From assembly GCF_000272005.1 (NCBI RefSeq), contig NZ_AKKU01000009.1, forward strand, positions 9,335 to 73,334: a stretch of DNA of 64,000 nucleotides. Reading direction: 5' to 3'. Of this stretch, positions 10,098 through 18,275 are shown piece after piece; within the stretch, counting starts at the first letter, position 1, and every line of letters begins with the position of its first letter. The position numbers and the translations under genes are program-made. Below the pieces are notes generated by a model. The model saw nothing but the letters and a program-made list of their open reading frames with translations, was not told where the DNA came from and did no database searches. Origin of the DNA: Alishewanella agri BL06. Its GTDB lineage: Bacteria > Pseudomonadota > Gammaproteobacteria > Enterobacterales > Alteromonadaceae.

Positions 10098-11366
10098 TTG
10101 CAGCGCTATAAACAGGTACTAAGCAACAGCAGTGGCACGGAAACCCTGCACTACATTGGCAAAACCGCTGAGGTATCGATAAAAGGCAGCACCACCACTA
10201 CCCGGTTATTTATTGATGATATTGCCATTATCAGCAAAACCCAGCAAAGCGGCCAAAGCACCGCCAGCTATGCGATACGCTATACGCTGCGCGACCGCTT
10301 AGGCTCGGTAGTCAGTTTAACCAATGAAGCCAATACGTTAAGCGAACACCGTAGTTATGACCCCTTCGGTAAGCCCCGTAAAGGCGACTACCGGCAATGG
10401 AGCCCGGCTACGTTAACCGGTGTGGTTGGCACAACGCCCTTCACCAGCCGCGGCTTTACCGACCATGAGCATTTAGACGGCGCCCAGCTGATTCATATGA
10501 ATGGTCGTGTTTATGACTATAATCTGGGTAGGTTTTATTCGGTAGACCCGGTCATTCAGGCACCGGGGAATAGCCAGAGCTTAAACCCGTACAGCTACAT
10601 TATGAACAATCCGCTGGCGGGGACAGATCCAACAGGATATACCGCGGAGTGTGTAGAGAATTGCCCAGAGGCTCCTAAACGCTCAGAACGATCTGGGCGG
10701 AGTTTTGTTCAGGACTGGCATCAAGTATATGATAGGCAAAATAACGGCGCAGTACAAAATGCTAAGTCTACCGAGCCAAAGACTGGTGCCCAGGAGATTG
10801 GCTCCCAGGGGAGCATCTCGTCGCAATCAGATAGAAATAATAGTACCAATGTAGATAAAACTTCCCAACTAAATTACTCAGGAGGACAATTAAAAGGTGA
10901 ACTAAAAGATGAGTCTCAACTTGGTGTGGCCCCAGAAGATGCCGAAGATGCCTTTAATAAAGGTTTATCGGCTGCTGAAAATATCCCGTCAATCAGGAAA
11001 GGGGTAGGAAAGCCTCAATTCAAGAATGAGTTTGCCATAGGCTACCAAGACAAAGACGGTAACAATCAAATTAAATCTTTTTCAAAATTTGACGATGCAA
11101 ATGATTTTGCCAAAAAATCCGAAGGTGGATGGGTGGATGCTAGTGAGCAGAGCGGTTATATAACTTTATATCGCACAGCCACCTATGCCAAAACGGTTAT
11201 CAACCCAACATTTAGATATCAAAAAATGAAAGTAAACCATGTAGAAGGGGTAATCATGAACTTGGCTCATGAGGGTTATCACGCTGTCAACGGCCCTGCC
11301 CATAGCCCCCAACTATTCATGTCTTCATTTGGTGCTGTTGAACAATATAGAGAGCGAGGTAACTAA
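10098..11366 (+). CDS. Orphan Rhs tip with HExxH toxin-like C-terminus
   Basis: The 3' end of an rhs gene. Residues 1 to about 180 are the Rhs core, with the YDPFGKPRKG block near 90, MNGRVYDYNLGRFYSVDP near 137-154 and the core-closing NPYSYIMNNPLAGTDPTGY near 168-186. Rhs-like residues (TFSYGADLQRYKQ) are readable from about 10077 back to a stop at 10038, so the long N-terminal shell is missing. The remaining roughly 235 residues are a variable tip ending in LAHEGYHAVNG: HEGYH fits the HExxH zinc-protease motif. Full Rhs proteins encapsulate and release such tips as toxins. Start is an arbitrary TTG; expression may need recombination with a complete rhs gene. Toxin activity is inferred. Confidence 0.75.
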   Translation: MQRYKQVLSNSSGTETLHYIGKTAEVSIKGSTTTTRLFIDDIAIISKTQQSGQSTASYAIRYTLRDRLGSVVSLTNEANTLSEHRSYDPFGKPRKGDYRQWSPATLTGVVGTTPFTSRGFTDHEHLDGAQLIHMNGRVYDYNLGRFYSVDPVIQAPGNSQSLNPYSYIMNNPLAGTDPTGYTAECVENCPEAPKRSERSGRSFVQDWHQVYDRQNNGAVQNAKSTEPKTGAQEIGSQGSISSQSDRNNSTNVDKTSQLNYSGGQLKGELKDESQLGVAPEDAEDAFNKGLSAAENIPSIRKGVGKPQFKNEFAIGYQDKDGNNQIKSFSKFDDANDFAKKSEGGWVDASEQSGYITLYRTATYAKTVINPTFRYQKMKVNHVEGVIMNLAHEGYHAVNGPAHSPQLFMSSFGAVEQYRERGN

Positions 11367-11809
11367 TGGGAAAAATTATGATTAGAATGTTTGCGGTGAT
11401 TGTCTTCTGTACTACTTTTACGAAGGTATTAGCCGATACAAATTATGATATTCTGTACATCACTAAAAATAATATCGCAGAATATCAAATCAATGTTGAA
11501 GTTGTGAAAGGTGACTTAATGCTTGATTCCTACAGGGTCAAAATCGACGCTGAAAAACACATATACACAACATGCAATTCAGAGCTTAGAGAAGCAATGT
11601 TACAGATAGGGAGTAGTCAAAGAATATTAATGGCACTCCCCATTATAATTGACCCTAAAGGTCTGCTGTCTTATTCATTTGATATTGACAAAGAACTTAT
11701 AGCCACCTCTACAATTACTTTGCTTTATGGTAAAAGCGGTGAAAAAAGTGATTGTGATATCAACTTAAGCTCACCAGTAGTCATTGAGCTTGAGGGCTGG
11801 GTTAACTGA
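11366..11809 (+). CDS. Exported small protein, probable Rhs immunity protein
   Basis: A 147-residue protein not recognised by family. Its ATG shares one base with the rhs stop (TAATG), so translation is coupled. The N terminus has a basic start, a hydrophobic stretch (IRMFAVIVFC) and a plausible cleavage site after KVLA, so the mature protein should be periplasmic. The mature part is mostly beta-strand-like and has two cysteines (in TTCNSE and KSDCDIN) that could form a disulfide. Position directly after a toxin-like Rhs tip is the standard place for an immunity gene. Lower GC than the flanking core genes also fits transfer. Function is inferred from context only. Confidence 0.6.
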   Translation: MGKIMIRMFAVIVFCTTFTKVLADTNYDILYITKNNIAEYQINVEVVKGDLMLDSYRVKIDAEKHIYTTCNSELREAMLQIGSSQRILMALPIIIDPKGLLSYSFDIDKELIATSTITLLYGKSGEKSDCDINLSSPVVIELEGWVN

Positions 11810-11983
11810 TTGCGGATGGCTTGTTATGATGCTTCGGTCTTCGTAACAAGTCAGCCTCCCTATCATCATCACAACTTCATACCCGCTTCATCATCATTGG
11901 CAATCTTCATCACCGTATAAATCTTTCCCGTTTTTAACTATAATTGGGAAGTTAACTGAGCTAATATGAGTAAAGTTGTATAG

Positions 11984-12265
11984 TTCAAGCATCATCAAAG
12001 TACCACCCCAAACCTCGAAAATCGGAAAGTTCTTCCAATCCCATCCAAATATAACCAAGTTCGGGGACGTGAATACCTGCTACCCGATGAAGTAAATCGC
12101 ATCATCAAATCTACAAAGAATGTCGGTCGTCACGGTCACAGAGATATGACAATGGTGATGATGAGTTACCGTCATGCATTGCGGGTATCTGAATTGGTTA
12201 ATTTGAAGTGGTCACAAGTAGACTTGTCTCAAGGTCTGATTCAAAACTTTAGGGTCAGGTCATGA
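11984..12265 (+). pseudogene. Tyrosine recombinase remnant (FimB/E-like)
   Basis: An open stretch of about 93 codons with no proper start. It reads RGREYLLPDEVNRIIKSTK, then GRHGHRDMTMVMMSYRH, then ALRVSELVNLKWSQVDLS, which is the first half of the catalytic domain of a phage-type integrase, including the box I arginine of LRVSEL. It then runs into unrelated residues and a TGA; the box II HxxR and the tyrosine are absent. It is therefore a 5' fragment of a tyrosine recombinase gene. It lies between the Rhs module and the right-hand repeats and may be what is left of the enzyme that brought this region in. Confidence 0.75.
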
Positions 12266-12504
12266 GGGATCCCTACGAATTTATCGCCAACATAAAACTG
12301 TAGTGGCACACTGAATTTGGCCACACGCCTAGAGATAATTTACTGGGTTTACGAAAAATCGAATGCCTGAAATGAGCAAGAAGTAGACATTCGTTTTTCC
12401 GAGAGAGCCTGAACTGAACAGCCGCAATTCGCTCAAAGCGTCTTTCTCCGCCACAAGCTGGCTGTTACATCAACTAAAGCTACCAATCCCACTATCGCAG
12501 ATCG
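12266..12504. other. Degenerate non-coding stretch of the island
   Basis: No intact gene is visible. A segment near 12300-12330 (GTGGCACACTGAATTTGGCCAC) resembles the kind of sequence found at insertion-sequence ends, and a short ATGAGCAAGAAG run into a stop near 12373 could be the first codons of a lost transposase. Neither can be named from sequence alone. The 11810-11983 part before the recombinase remnant is likewise without a recognisable gene. Confidence 0.35.
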
Positions 12505-12535
12505 CGACTCCGGTACGACAAGCATACCGGAGTCG
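12505..12535 (-). repeat. Palindromic repeat copy 5 (inverted)
   Basis: Same arms (CGACTCCGGTA / TACCGGAGTCG). Read on the minus strand it is followed by CGATCTGCGATAG, matching the tail of copies 1-4, so it is oriented opposite to them. Confidence 0.88.
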
Positions 12536-12583
12536 TAGTGCAGTGTATCATTTGGATATGTGCGCGATTAGATATCGCAGGAG

Positions 12584-12612
12584 CGACTCCGGTACGACTC
12601 GTAACGGAGTCG
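12584..12612 (-). repeat. Palindromic repeat copy 6 (inverted)
   Basis: Slightly decayed copy (right arm GTAACGGAGTCG). On the minus strand its tail is CTCCTGCGATATC, again the inverted orientation. It lies nine bases downstream of the DUF349 gene and is the last copy on this side. Confidence 0.85.
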
Positions 12613-12620
12613 TAGACTGG

Positions 12621-15344
12621 TTAAAACAATGCGGCGACGCGTTGTAATAACGGTTGCTCATTTGCTGCGACTGGGCCGTGTGCCAACCAGTGTTGCAGTA
12701 ATTGCTCGGCATTAACCTGCTGACCACCATTATGCTTCATTGATAACAGCGCTAACTGCACCTGTTGCTTTTCGCCGGGTTCAACCTGGGTTGTGCCCTG
12801 CCCGGTTAACAGCTCTAAGGCTACCGTTAGTTCGCGCCGGCTAAGTGGCGGTGTTGCGCCCTGCAACGCATCGCGATAACCGGCAGGTACCAGCTCTGGA
12901 CGCCACTGGCCTGCAGCCAAGGCTTCGAATAACTGGTTTAACTCGGTTTTTTGCTTCTGCTGCCGCAAGCTGGCGGCTTTACTGCTTAACTCCGTTGCCA
13001 GTTGTTCACGGGCAGCACGGGCTTCGGCCAGATCCGGCAAGGTTAGCTGCTGTAGTTGCTGTTGCAGTTGTTGTACCGTGCTTAGCTCTGTCGCGTCTGC
13101 TAAGGCCTTTGCGATATCTCGCAATTGCTGTTGCAGCGTTGACCAGGCTTGTTGCTGTGCCGCCTGCTGCGCTTGATGTTCAGCCTGGCGCTGATTAAAG
13201 AAGCCATCGCACAGCGCGCGGAACTCTAACCATAACGCCTGATCCTGCTGCTTACCGGCAAAACCCAGCTGCTTCCAGCGCTGCTGTAACTCTTTTAATA
13301 CCGTAGCGGTTTGGCCCTGATCTGGCAGTGATAACGCGGATTGCGCCTCAGCCACTAAGGCTTGCTTAGCCGCGGCCTGAACTTGCTGGGCTGCTGTTAA
13401 TTTTGCGCGTAATTGCTGATTTAACTGCTGATATTGCTGCTGTAACGCCTGATAATCCTGGCGTTTTACCGCCCCCGCCTCACGCCAGCGTTGAGTGAGC
13501 TGACGCAGTGATTGCTCAAGGGCTTTTTCCGGCATTTCAGTGTGTAACAATAACGCCAGTTCAGTCAGGATTTGCTGACGCTGCGCTAAATGCGCTGCCC
13601 GCTCGGCATCTTGTTTGGCAAATAGCTCCCGGCAAGGCGCAAATGCCGCTTCGCAGGCCTCGTCGAAGGCCTGGTTCAGGTTATCATCCGCTGCCGGATC
13701 GGCTTTACCCAGCGAGTTCCAGTTTGCGCGCGCCAGTTTTACCTGCTCTGCTCTTTGCTTGGCATCTTCGACTGGCTCTGCCGCCAGTTGCTGCATTTGC
13801 GCCAACATTTCATGTTTACGCGGCGTGGCAATATACTGCTGCAGATCGTTTAATTCCTGATACAAGGCGGTAATTTCGTTAAAATCCCGCTCTGCCTGCT
13901 GCTGCGCTGAGCTATCCAGTTGCTGATAGTCACTAAGCAAGCCTTTGTATAGCCCAAACAACACTTTAAAGCGCCCGGCGCCGTGCAAACGCTTAAACTC
14001 AGCACATTTGCTGCGTAACTGGCGTAATTGTTTATGCTGTTGCTGCTGTAATTCAGTCAGGGTGGCTTTCCAGCGCTGCTGCAATTGTTGCTGCTGTGCT
14101 GCCAAGTCGGCAGGTACTGGCAAACCTAATTGCTGCACGCTTTGTCGCCATTGCTGTTTAAACTGTTGCAGCTGCGCCGCCGCTTGGTCACATTCCGCCG
14201 CTGTAGCGGGTAGTGCCTGAGCAGCAAAATCGTTAAGCAAAGTGGTTAACTGCTGCAACGTATCGGCTGCAGCCGGCAGTGCCTGCAATTGTGCCGCCAG
14301 TGTAGTCAGCTCCCGCTGTAAACCGGACTGTTGCTCTGCACTTAGCGTCGAGCTAGCCACCTCTTGTGTTAGCTCCTGATGCGCTTGCTGTAATAGTCCT
14401 TGCTGCTGGGCACTGAAGTCTGCAAGATTAGCCAGCTGGGCGCTAATTTGCTGCTGTAACGCCGCGATCGCGGTTGTCAGTTGCTTAAGCTGCGCCGCGG
14501 CCTGCTGTTGTGCAGCCAAGCGTTGCTGCTCAGCAGCCAGCGCTGCCAGCTTAGGGCTTAGCCAGGTATCGAGCTTTTGTTGTAACTGTTGGTACTTTTC
14601 CTGGTACTGCGCGGCTTCGGTATCTGGCAATACCGGCAAATCAGCAGCCAGTTGCTGCCATTCCGCCGCCAGTTGCTGTTGCAGCGCAGGGATGTCGGCA
14701 AGTTGTGACCGTTCACGCAGGGCGTTTAATTTTGCCAGCAGTAAGGTTAACTCTTTACGCAACTTAACCGGCCGCTGCTTGTCTTGTTGCAACTTCTGCA
14801 GTTGTTGTTCAGCTTGGCTAGCTAATTCGCCCGGCAATTGTTTGCTGAGTTTTTCCAGCTGCTTTTCATCCTGGATCGCTGACAGCAATTGCGCTTTACA
14901 AGCCACCGGGAAAGTCGCATCCAGCAGGCTTTGCATTAGCAGATCCTGCCGGCCCAAACGCTGCAATAAACTTAAACGCAGGGTCGCATCGTTATCCTGC
15001 AGCGCCAATTGCTCCAGAATACTGCTGCGCTGACACTGTTCGATAAACTTATGTTTTAATGCAGAATCGACTTTGCCAGTCAGTAATTGCTGCACCAGCT
15101 GTTGCTCAGCATAGAGTTTCAGCCGCTCGGCGGCATCTTGCTTACTGGCTTGCCACCATAACGAAAAGTCATTTAAGCGATGTAACGCGGCCTTGCGCAC
15201 CGCTTCGGCGCCATCATTAAAGGCCAGCTCATGCAGGGTGTTTTTATGTTCGGTATTTTGCGGATCCAGACTTTCCAGCGCCTGTAGGCGTACTGCGGCA
15301 TCCTGATGTTGCCATTTGGGTTTAAACCAGCGTTTAAAGATCAT
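12621..15344 (-). CDS. DUF349 repeat protein, glutamine-rich
   Basis: A 907-residue cytoplasmic protein of the DUF349 family, known mainly from Alteromonadales and Vibrionales, without a settled function. There is no signal peptide or membrane segment. Nearly the whole length is predicted helical and coiled-coil, extremely rich in Gln, Ala and Leu. Repeated DUF349 units are recognisable from their tryptophan-containing LxxRWKQxG and ARANWNSLGKAD-like segments (for example QLTQRWREAG and ELQQRWKQLG). The last gene of the minus-strand run: its start overlaps the DUF1315 gene by 11 bases. Dense antisense ORFs here are by-products of the biased composition. Confidence 0.85.
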   Translation of the reverse strand: MIFKRWFKPKWQHQDAAVRLQALESLDPQNTEHKNTLHELAFNDGAEAVRKAALHRLNDFSLWWQASKQDAAERLKLYAEQQLVQQLLTGKVDSALKHKFIEQCQRSSILEQLALQDNDATLRLSLLQRLGRQDLLMQSLLDATFPVACKAQLLSAIQDEKQLEKLSKQLPGELASQAEQQLQKLQQDKQRPVKLRKELTLLLAKLNALRERSQLADIPALQQQLAAEWQQLAADLPVLPDTEAAQYQEKYQQLQQKLDTWLSPKLAALAAEQQRLAAQQQAAAQLKQLTTAIAALQQQISAQLANLADFSAQQQGLLQQAHQELTQEVASSTLSAEQQSGLQRELTTLAAQLQALPAAADTLQQLTTLLNDFAAQALPATAAECDQAAAQLQQFKQQWRQSVQQLGLPVPADLAAQQQQLQQRWKATLTELQQQQHKQLRQLRSKCAEFKRLHGAGRFKVLFGLYKGLLSDYQQLDSSAQQQAERDFNEITALYQELNDLQQYIATPRKHEMLAQMQQLAAEPVEDAKQRAEQVKLARANWNSLGKADPAADDNLNQAFDEACEAAFAPCRELFAKQDAERAAHLAQRQQILTELALLLHTEMPEKALEQSLRQLTQRWREAGAVKRQDYQALQQQYQQLNQQLRAKLTAAQQVQAAAKQALVAEAQSALSLPDQGQTATVLKELQQRWKQLGFAGKQQDQALWLEFRALCDGFFNQRQAEHQAQQAAQQQAWSTLQQQLRDIAKALADATELSTVQQLQQQLQQLTLPDLAEARAAREQLATELSSKAASLRQQKQKTELNQLFEALAAGQWRPELVPAGYRDALQGATPPLSRRELTVALELLTGQGTTQVEPGEKQQVQLALLSMKHNGGQQVNAEQLLQHWLAHGPVAANEQPLLQRVAALF

Positions 15345-15615
15345 CGTGTGAAAACCTTGCGATAGCGGCAGGATCAGAAAATTGCTTTTTCAATTCAGCT
15401 TTGGATTTATGGACAATTTGGCCATCGGCGCCAACGGTAAAAATCTCGTCTGATTTTAATACCTTGGCCTGATACGCCATCACCAGTTGCAGGGTGTGCG
15501 CTTTTTGCTCGTCAGACAAGGGCGTGCCATCGGCCCAGCGGCCGGTTTCGGCCGCCTGCGCCAGTTTTTCGTAGGTGTCAGGCGTCATCGCGCTGACCAG
15601 TGCATTAAAATCCAT
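15334..15615 (-). CDS. YeaC-like DUF1315 protein
   Basis: A 93-residue protein of the YeaC/DUF1315 family, uncharacterised. The conserved blocks MTPDTYEKLAQAAETGRW and LVMAYQAK are present, and the length is normal. Its stop overlaps the start of the DUF349 gene and its start is one base after the zinc-ribbon gene's stop, so the three are translated together. The close, conserved pairing with the DUF349 protein suggests a shared role, but nothing in the sequence says which. Confidence 0.88.
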   Translation of the reverse strand: MDFNALVSAMTPDTYEKLAQAAETGRWADGTPLSDEQKAHTLQLVMAYQAKVLKSDEIFTVGADGQIVHKSKAELKKQFSDPAAIARFSHDDL

Positions 15616-15616
15616 A

Positions 15617-15943
15617 CTACTTCTTACGCTTTAACCAAATAATGCGGGCGCGGCATACAACATACCAGCAAAAACCCAGCGCAATAGCGGCAGTAGAAAC
15701 GTACTCGTTATAACTACCCGTTTCTGGCTGCCACCAGTATAAAATACCAAAACCGGCTAAAAACAGCAGTAACGCCAACATCGACTGATTCATCAGTGAT
15801 TGTGACTGTCTGAGCATCCGATCCCGGTGTTGCGCGGCCAGTTTCTCCGGTGTCGCTGCCGTTAAGTCAGTTTTACACTTCGGGCACTGTTCCGCTTTAT
15901 TTGATACCCGGTGCTCACACACCGGGCAGGAAATAATGGCCAT
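15617..15943 (-). CDS. Zinc-ribbon membrane protein
   Basis: A 108-residue protein with an N-terminal rubredoxin-type zinc ribbon (CPVCEH at 6-11 and CPKCKT at 20-25) and two transmembrane helices (about residues 54-70 and 82-100), ending in a basic tail. Such proteins usually place the ribbon on the cytoplasmic side. No specific family is recognised. Sandwiched between the carboxypeptidase (26-base gap) and the DUF1315 gene (one-base gap) on the same strand. Confidence 0.75.
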   Translation of the reverse strand: MAIISCPVCEHRVSNKAEQCPKCKTDLTAATPEKLAAQHRDRMLRQSQSLMNQSMLALLLFLAGFGILYWWQPETGSYNEYVSTAAIALGFCWYVVCRARIIWLKRKK

Positions 15944-15968
15944 CTGTTATTCCTGAGTTGTTACTGAA

Positions 15969-17102
15969 TTATTTAGTACCAAGATCATCAACTACGGCCA
16001 AAATGGCAGTTAAACAATCTTGTCCCAGTTTCATTGAACGTACGTCTGACCAACCATAGGCTTCATCTGGCAGGTTGGCGTTATCTTTAAACGGCATTTC
16101 CAGCGTATAAGCCAGGGTTTTAAATTGCTCGGCTACCCAGTTTGAACACACGGTTAAATTGGCTTTGCCCGGCTCATCGCGATCATAGCCGTAAGTGGTT
16201 TGGAACTCTGGAGTTACCGCCAACAGCGCTTGCTTAAAGCTGGCTTCTAACTGCGCCATTTTGGCGTTATAAGAAGGCACGCCCTCGGCACCGGCAACAA
16301 AGTTGTACGGCAGGTTTTCGTCACCATGCACATCCAGCAGCATATCCAGTCCCAGCTCCAACATCTTCTGGCGCACCAGGAATACTTCCGGGCTCTGTTC
16401 CATGCTTGGATTTTGCCATTCGCGGTTTAGGTTAACGCCAACGGCGTTGGTACGCAGATGACCACGCACGCTGCCATCCGGGTTCATATTAGGTACGATG
16501 TAGAACACGGCTTTGGCCAGCAGGCTACGCGCTACGCCGTCATCTTCATCCAGCAGGCGATCTAATAAGCCTTCGACAAACCACTCGGCCATGGTTTCAC
16601 CGGGGTGTTGCCGGGCAATGATCCAGACTTTCTTTTTGCTGTCATCCGGCTCACCGACTACCAGCATGCTCATATCGCGGCCATCCAGGGTTTCGCCCAG
16701 TTCAACCAGCTGACAGTTGTAGTCGTTTTGTGCCTGATGCAGCAGATCCATATGCCGCTCGTAACTATAAGGCGCGAAGTAAGCGAAATAAACTGACTCG
16801 GCTTCCGGATAATGGGTAATGGTCAGGGTATTGCCGTCATATTCGGTTTCGACCCGGAACCAGTTCTGCCGATCATAAGAGGCCACTGCCTGATAGTCTT
16901 TCCAGCCATCCGGATAGGCCGAGGTGCCGGCATTGGTAATGTGCAGTTTATGCACCTGGGCATGCGGGCTGTTTAAGCGAAAATGGAACCACTGGTAAAA
17001 ATCCGACATATTGTCTTTACGGATCGCCAGTTGAATATTATTCGGATCGGTGGCATTGATAACTTCGATATTGCCACTGTCAAAATTTGCGGTAATTTTC
17101 AT
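15969..17102 (-). CDS. M14-family zinc carboxypeptidase (cytosolic CCP-like)
   Basis: A 377-residue carboxypeptidase of the M14 family, closest in pattern to the cytosolic carboxypeptidase (AGBL) branch. An N-terminal beta domain (about 1-120) precedes the catalytic domain. Zinc ligands are visible in ARQHPGETMAEW (His and Glu), and the later histidine in LDVHGDE; substrate-binding NPDGSVRGHLR and LNREW follow, and the catalytic glutamate is in YTLEMPF. No signal peptide, so it acts in the cytoplasm. I chose the start at 17102 (MKITANF), because earlier codons back to 17216 run into the neighbouring gene and are not family-like. Substrate is unknown. Confidence 0.88.
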   Translation of the reverse strand: MKITANFDSGNIEVINATDPNNIQLAIRKDNMSDFYQWFHFRLNSPHAQVHKLHITNAGTSAYPDGWKDYQAVASYDRQNWFRVETEYDGNTLTITHYPEAESVYFAYFAPYSYERHMDLLHQAQNDYNCQLVELGETLDGRDMSMLVVGEPDDSKKKVWIIARQHPGETMAEWFVEGLLDRLLDEDDGVARSLLAKAVFYIVPNMNPDGSVRGHLRTNAVGVNLNREWQNPSMEQSPEVFLVRQKMLELGLDMLLDVHGDENLPYNFVAGAEGVPSYNAKMAQLEASFKQALLAVTPEFQTTYGYDRDEPGKANLTVCSNWVAEQFKTLAYTLEMPFKDNANLPDEAYGWSDVRSMKLGQDCLTAILAVVDDLGTK

Positions 17103-17163
17103 AACAAAACTCATTGGTTGTAGGCTGATACGCTGCGGCAATCGAATAGGATCGCGCAGCCTG

Positions 17164-17421
17164 TTATTCTTCTGTTGGCGGATTCTCGCGCACAAAGGCG
17201 ATCTCTGCAAACCCAAATTTACTAAATGTTTGTAATCGATAGTTTTTAATTGCCGACTTATCTTTAGCGGTTTGCATTAACTGCTTTTCCATTGCCAGAA
17301 ACTGCGTTAAGTCGATACCCTCTTCCGCTGCGGCGGCTTCATAAGGGTCGCGAAAGCGATCAAAACTAAAGGCAATCACTTTGCGTTGCCCTTTGTATAA
17401 GTAGGTGACCTGTCGTGCCAT
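17164..17421 (-). CDS. DUF2960-like small protein
   Basis: An 85-residue hydrophilic protein starting MARQVTYLYKG, which matches my memory of the DUF2960 family of Shewanella and Vibrio. Function is unknown. Its first 46 bases overlap the end of the upstream transporter gene in another frame, and the carboxypeptidase gene begins 61 bases after its stop, so it belongs to the same transcription unit. Confidence 0.7.
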   Translation of the reverse strand: MARQVTYLYKGQRKVIAFSFDRFRDPYEAAAAEEGIDLTQFLAMEKQLMQTAKDKSAIKNYRLQTFSKFGFAEIAFVRENPPTEE

Positions 17422-18275
17422 ATCGGTTTACTCCTGTCTGGCCGGCATAACCAAAGCGACGCCAGCAAAATTACCGAGCCCAAAGCCAGAGACCAAAGAT
17501 TGGCGCTGCGGTTCCAAATTAACAGATTTACCAGCAAGCCCGCCGGGATCAGTGCATTATTCATTACGGCCAGGGTGCCACTGGAGACCAGACTGGCGCC
17601 TTTATTCCACCAGTAATAACCGCCGCCGGAGGCCACTAGCCCCAGCCATAATAATACAGCCCACTGCGTGGCATTAACCGGATATTGGGCTGTGCCGAGG
17701 ATAAACCAAGCCGGCAGAGCCACCAGCAGTGCCCCAACATAAAACCAGCCAAACTGCTGGTATTGCAACCTGGCAGGCGCTCCACCTTGCTGCATTAGCC
17801 GTTTATAACCAACCTGCCCGGCAGCAAAACACAAATTAGCGCCCTGCACCACCAAAAAGCCAAGCCAATAATCCGGTGCCGGCATGCCATCACGCATAAT
17901 CGCCGCTGCCACTACCGCCATTGCCGCCGCCAGTAAAAAGCGCGGCTGAAAGCGCCCGGCCAGCACATCGTAAAGCAGCGTAATATAAACCGGGGTAAAG
18001 ATGGTAAATACCAGTACCTGTGGTACCGACAACAACAGAAACGACTGATAATAAAACAGATACATCAGCCCCAGTTGCACCGCACCAAGGGCGGCCAGCT
18101 GCAGCGCCAAGCTGGCTTTTATCGGATAACGCAGCAACCAGGGTAAAAATACCAACAGTGCCAGCGCCACCCGGGTCAGAACGGCAAAGTAGGCATCGAC
18201 CTGCCCGGCCAGATACACGCCAATCAGGCTAAATGAAAACGCCCATAACAGCGTAACACCAACGAGATAGCCCAT
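17376..18275 (-). CDS. EamA/DMT-family transporter
   Basis: A 299-residue inner-membrane protein of the drug/metabolite transporter superfamily. The hydrophobicity pattern gives ten helices in two EamA halves (about 1-130 and 145-285), starting with the typical LLWAFSFSLIGVYL first helix. The start ATG overlaps the stop of the acyltransferase gene (TGATG). Members export amino acids or metabolites; the substrate cannot be told from the sequence. Confidence 0.88.
   Translation of the reverse strand: MGYLVGVTLLWAFSFSLIGVYLAGQVDAYFAVLTRVALALLVFLPWLLRYPIKASLALQLAALGAVQLGLMYLFYYQSFLLLSVPQVLVFTIFTPVYITLLYDVLAGRFQPRFLLAAAMAVVAAAIMRDGMPAPDYWLGFLVVQGANLCFAAGQVGYKRLMQQGGAPARLQYQQFGWFYVGALLVALPAWFILGTAQYPVNATQWAVLLWLGLVASGGGYYWWNKGASLVSSGTLAVMNNALIPAGLLVNLLIWNRSANLWSLALGSVILLASLWLCRPDRSKPIWHDRSPTYTKGNAK

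Noticed and set aside
13508-14220. Plus-strand ORFs opposite the DUF349 gene
   Set aside because: They result from the glutamine and alanine codon bias on the other strand; protein reading is cysteine- and serine-rich and not gene-like.
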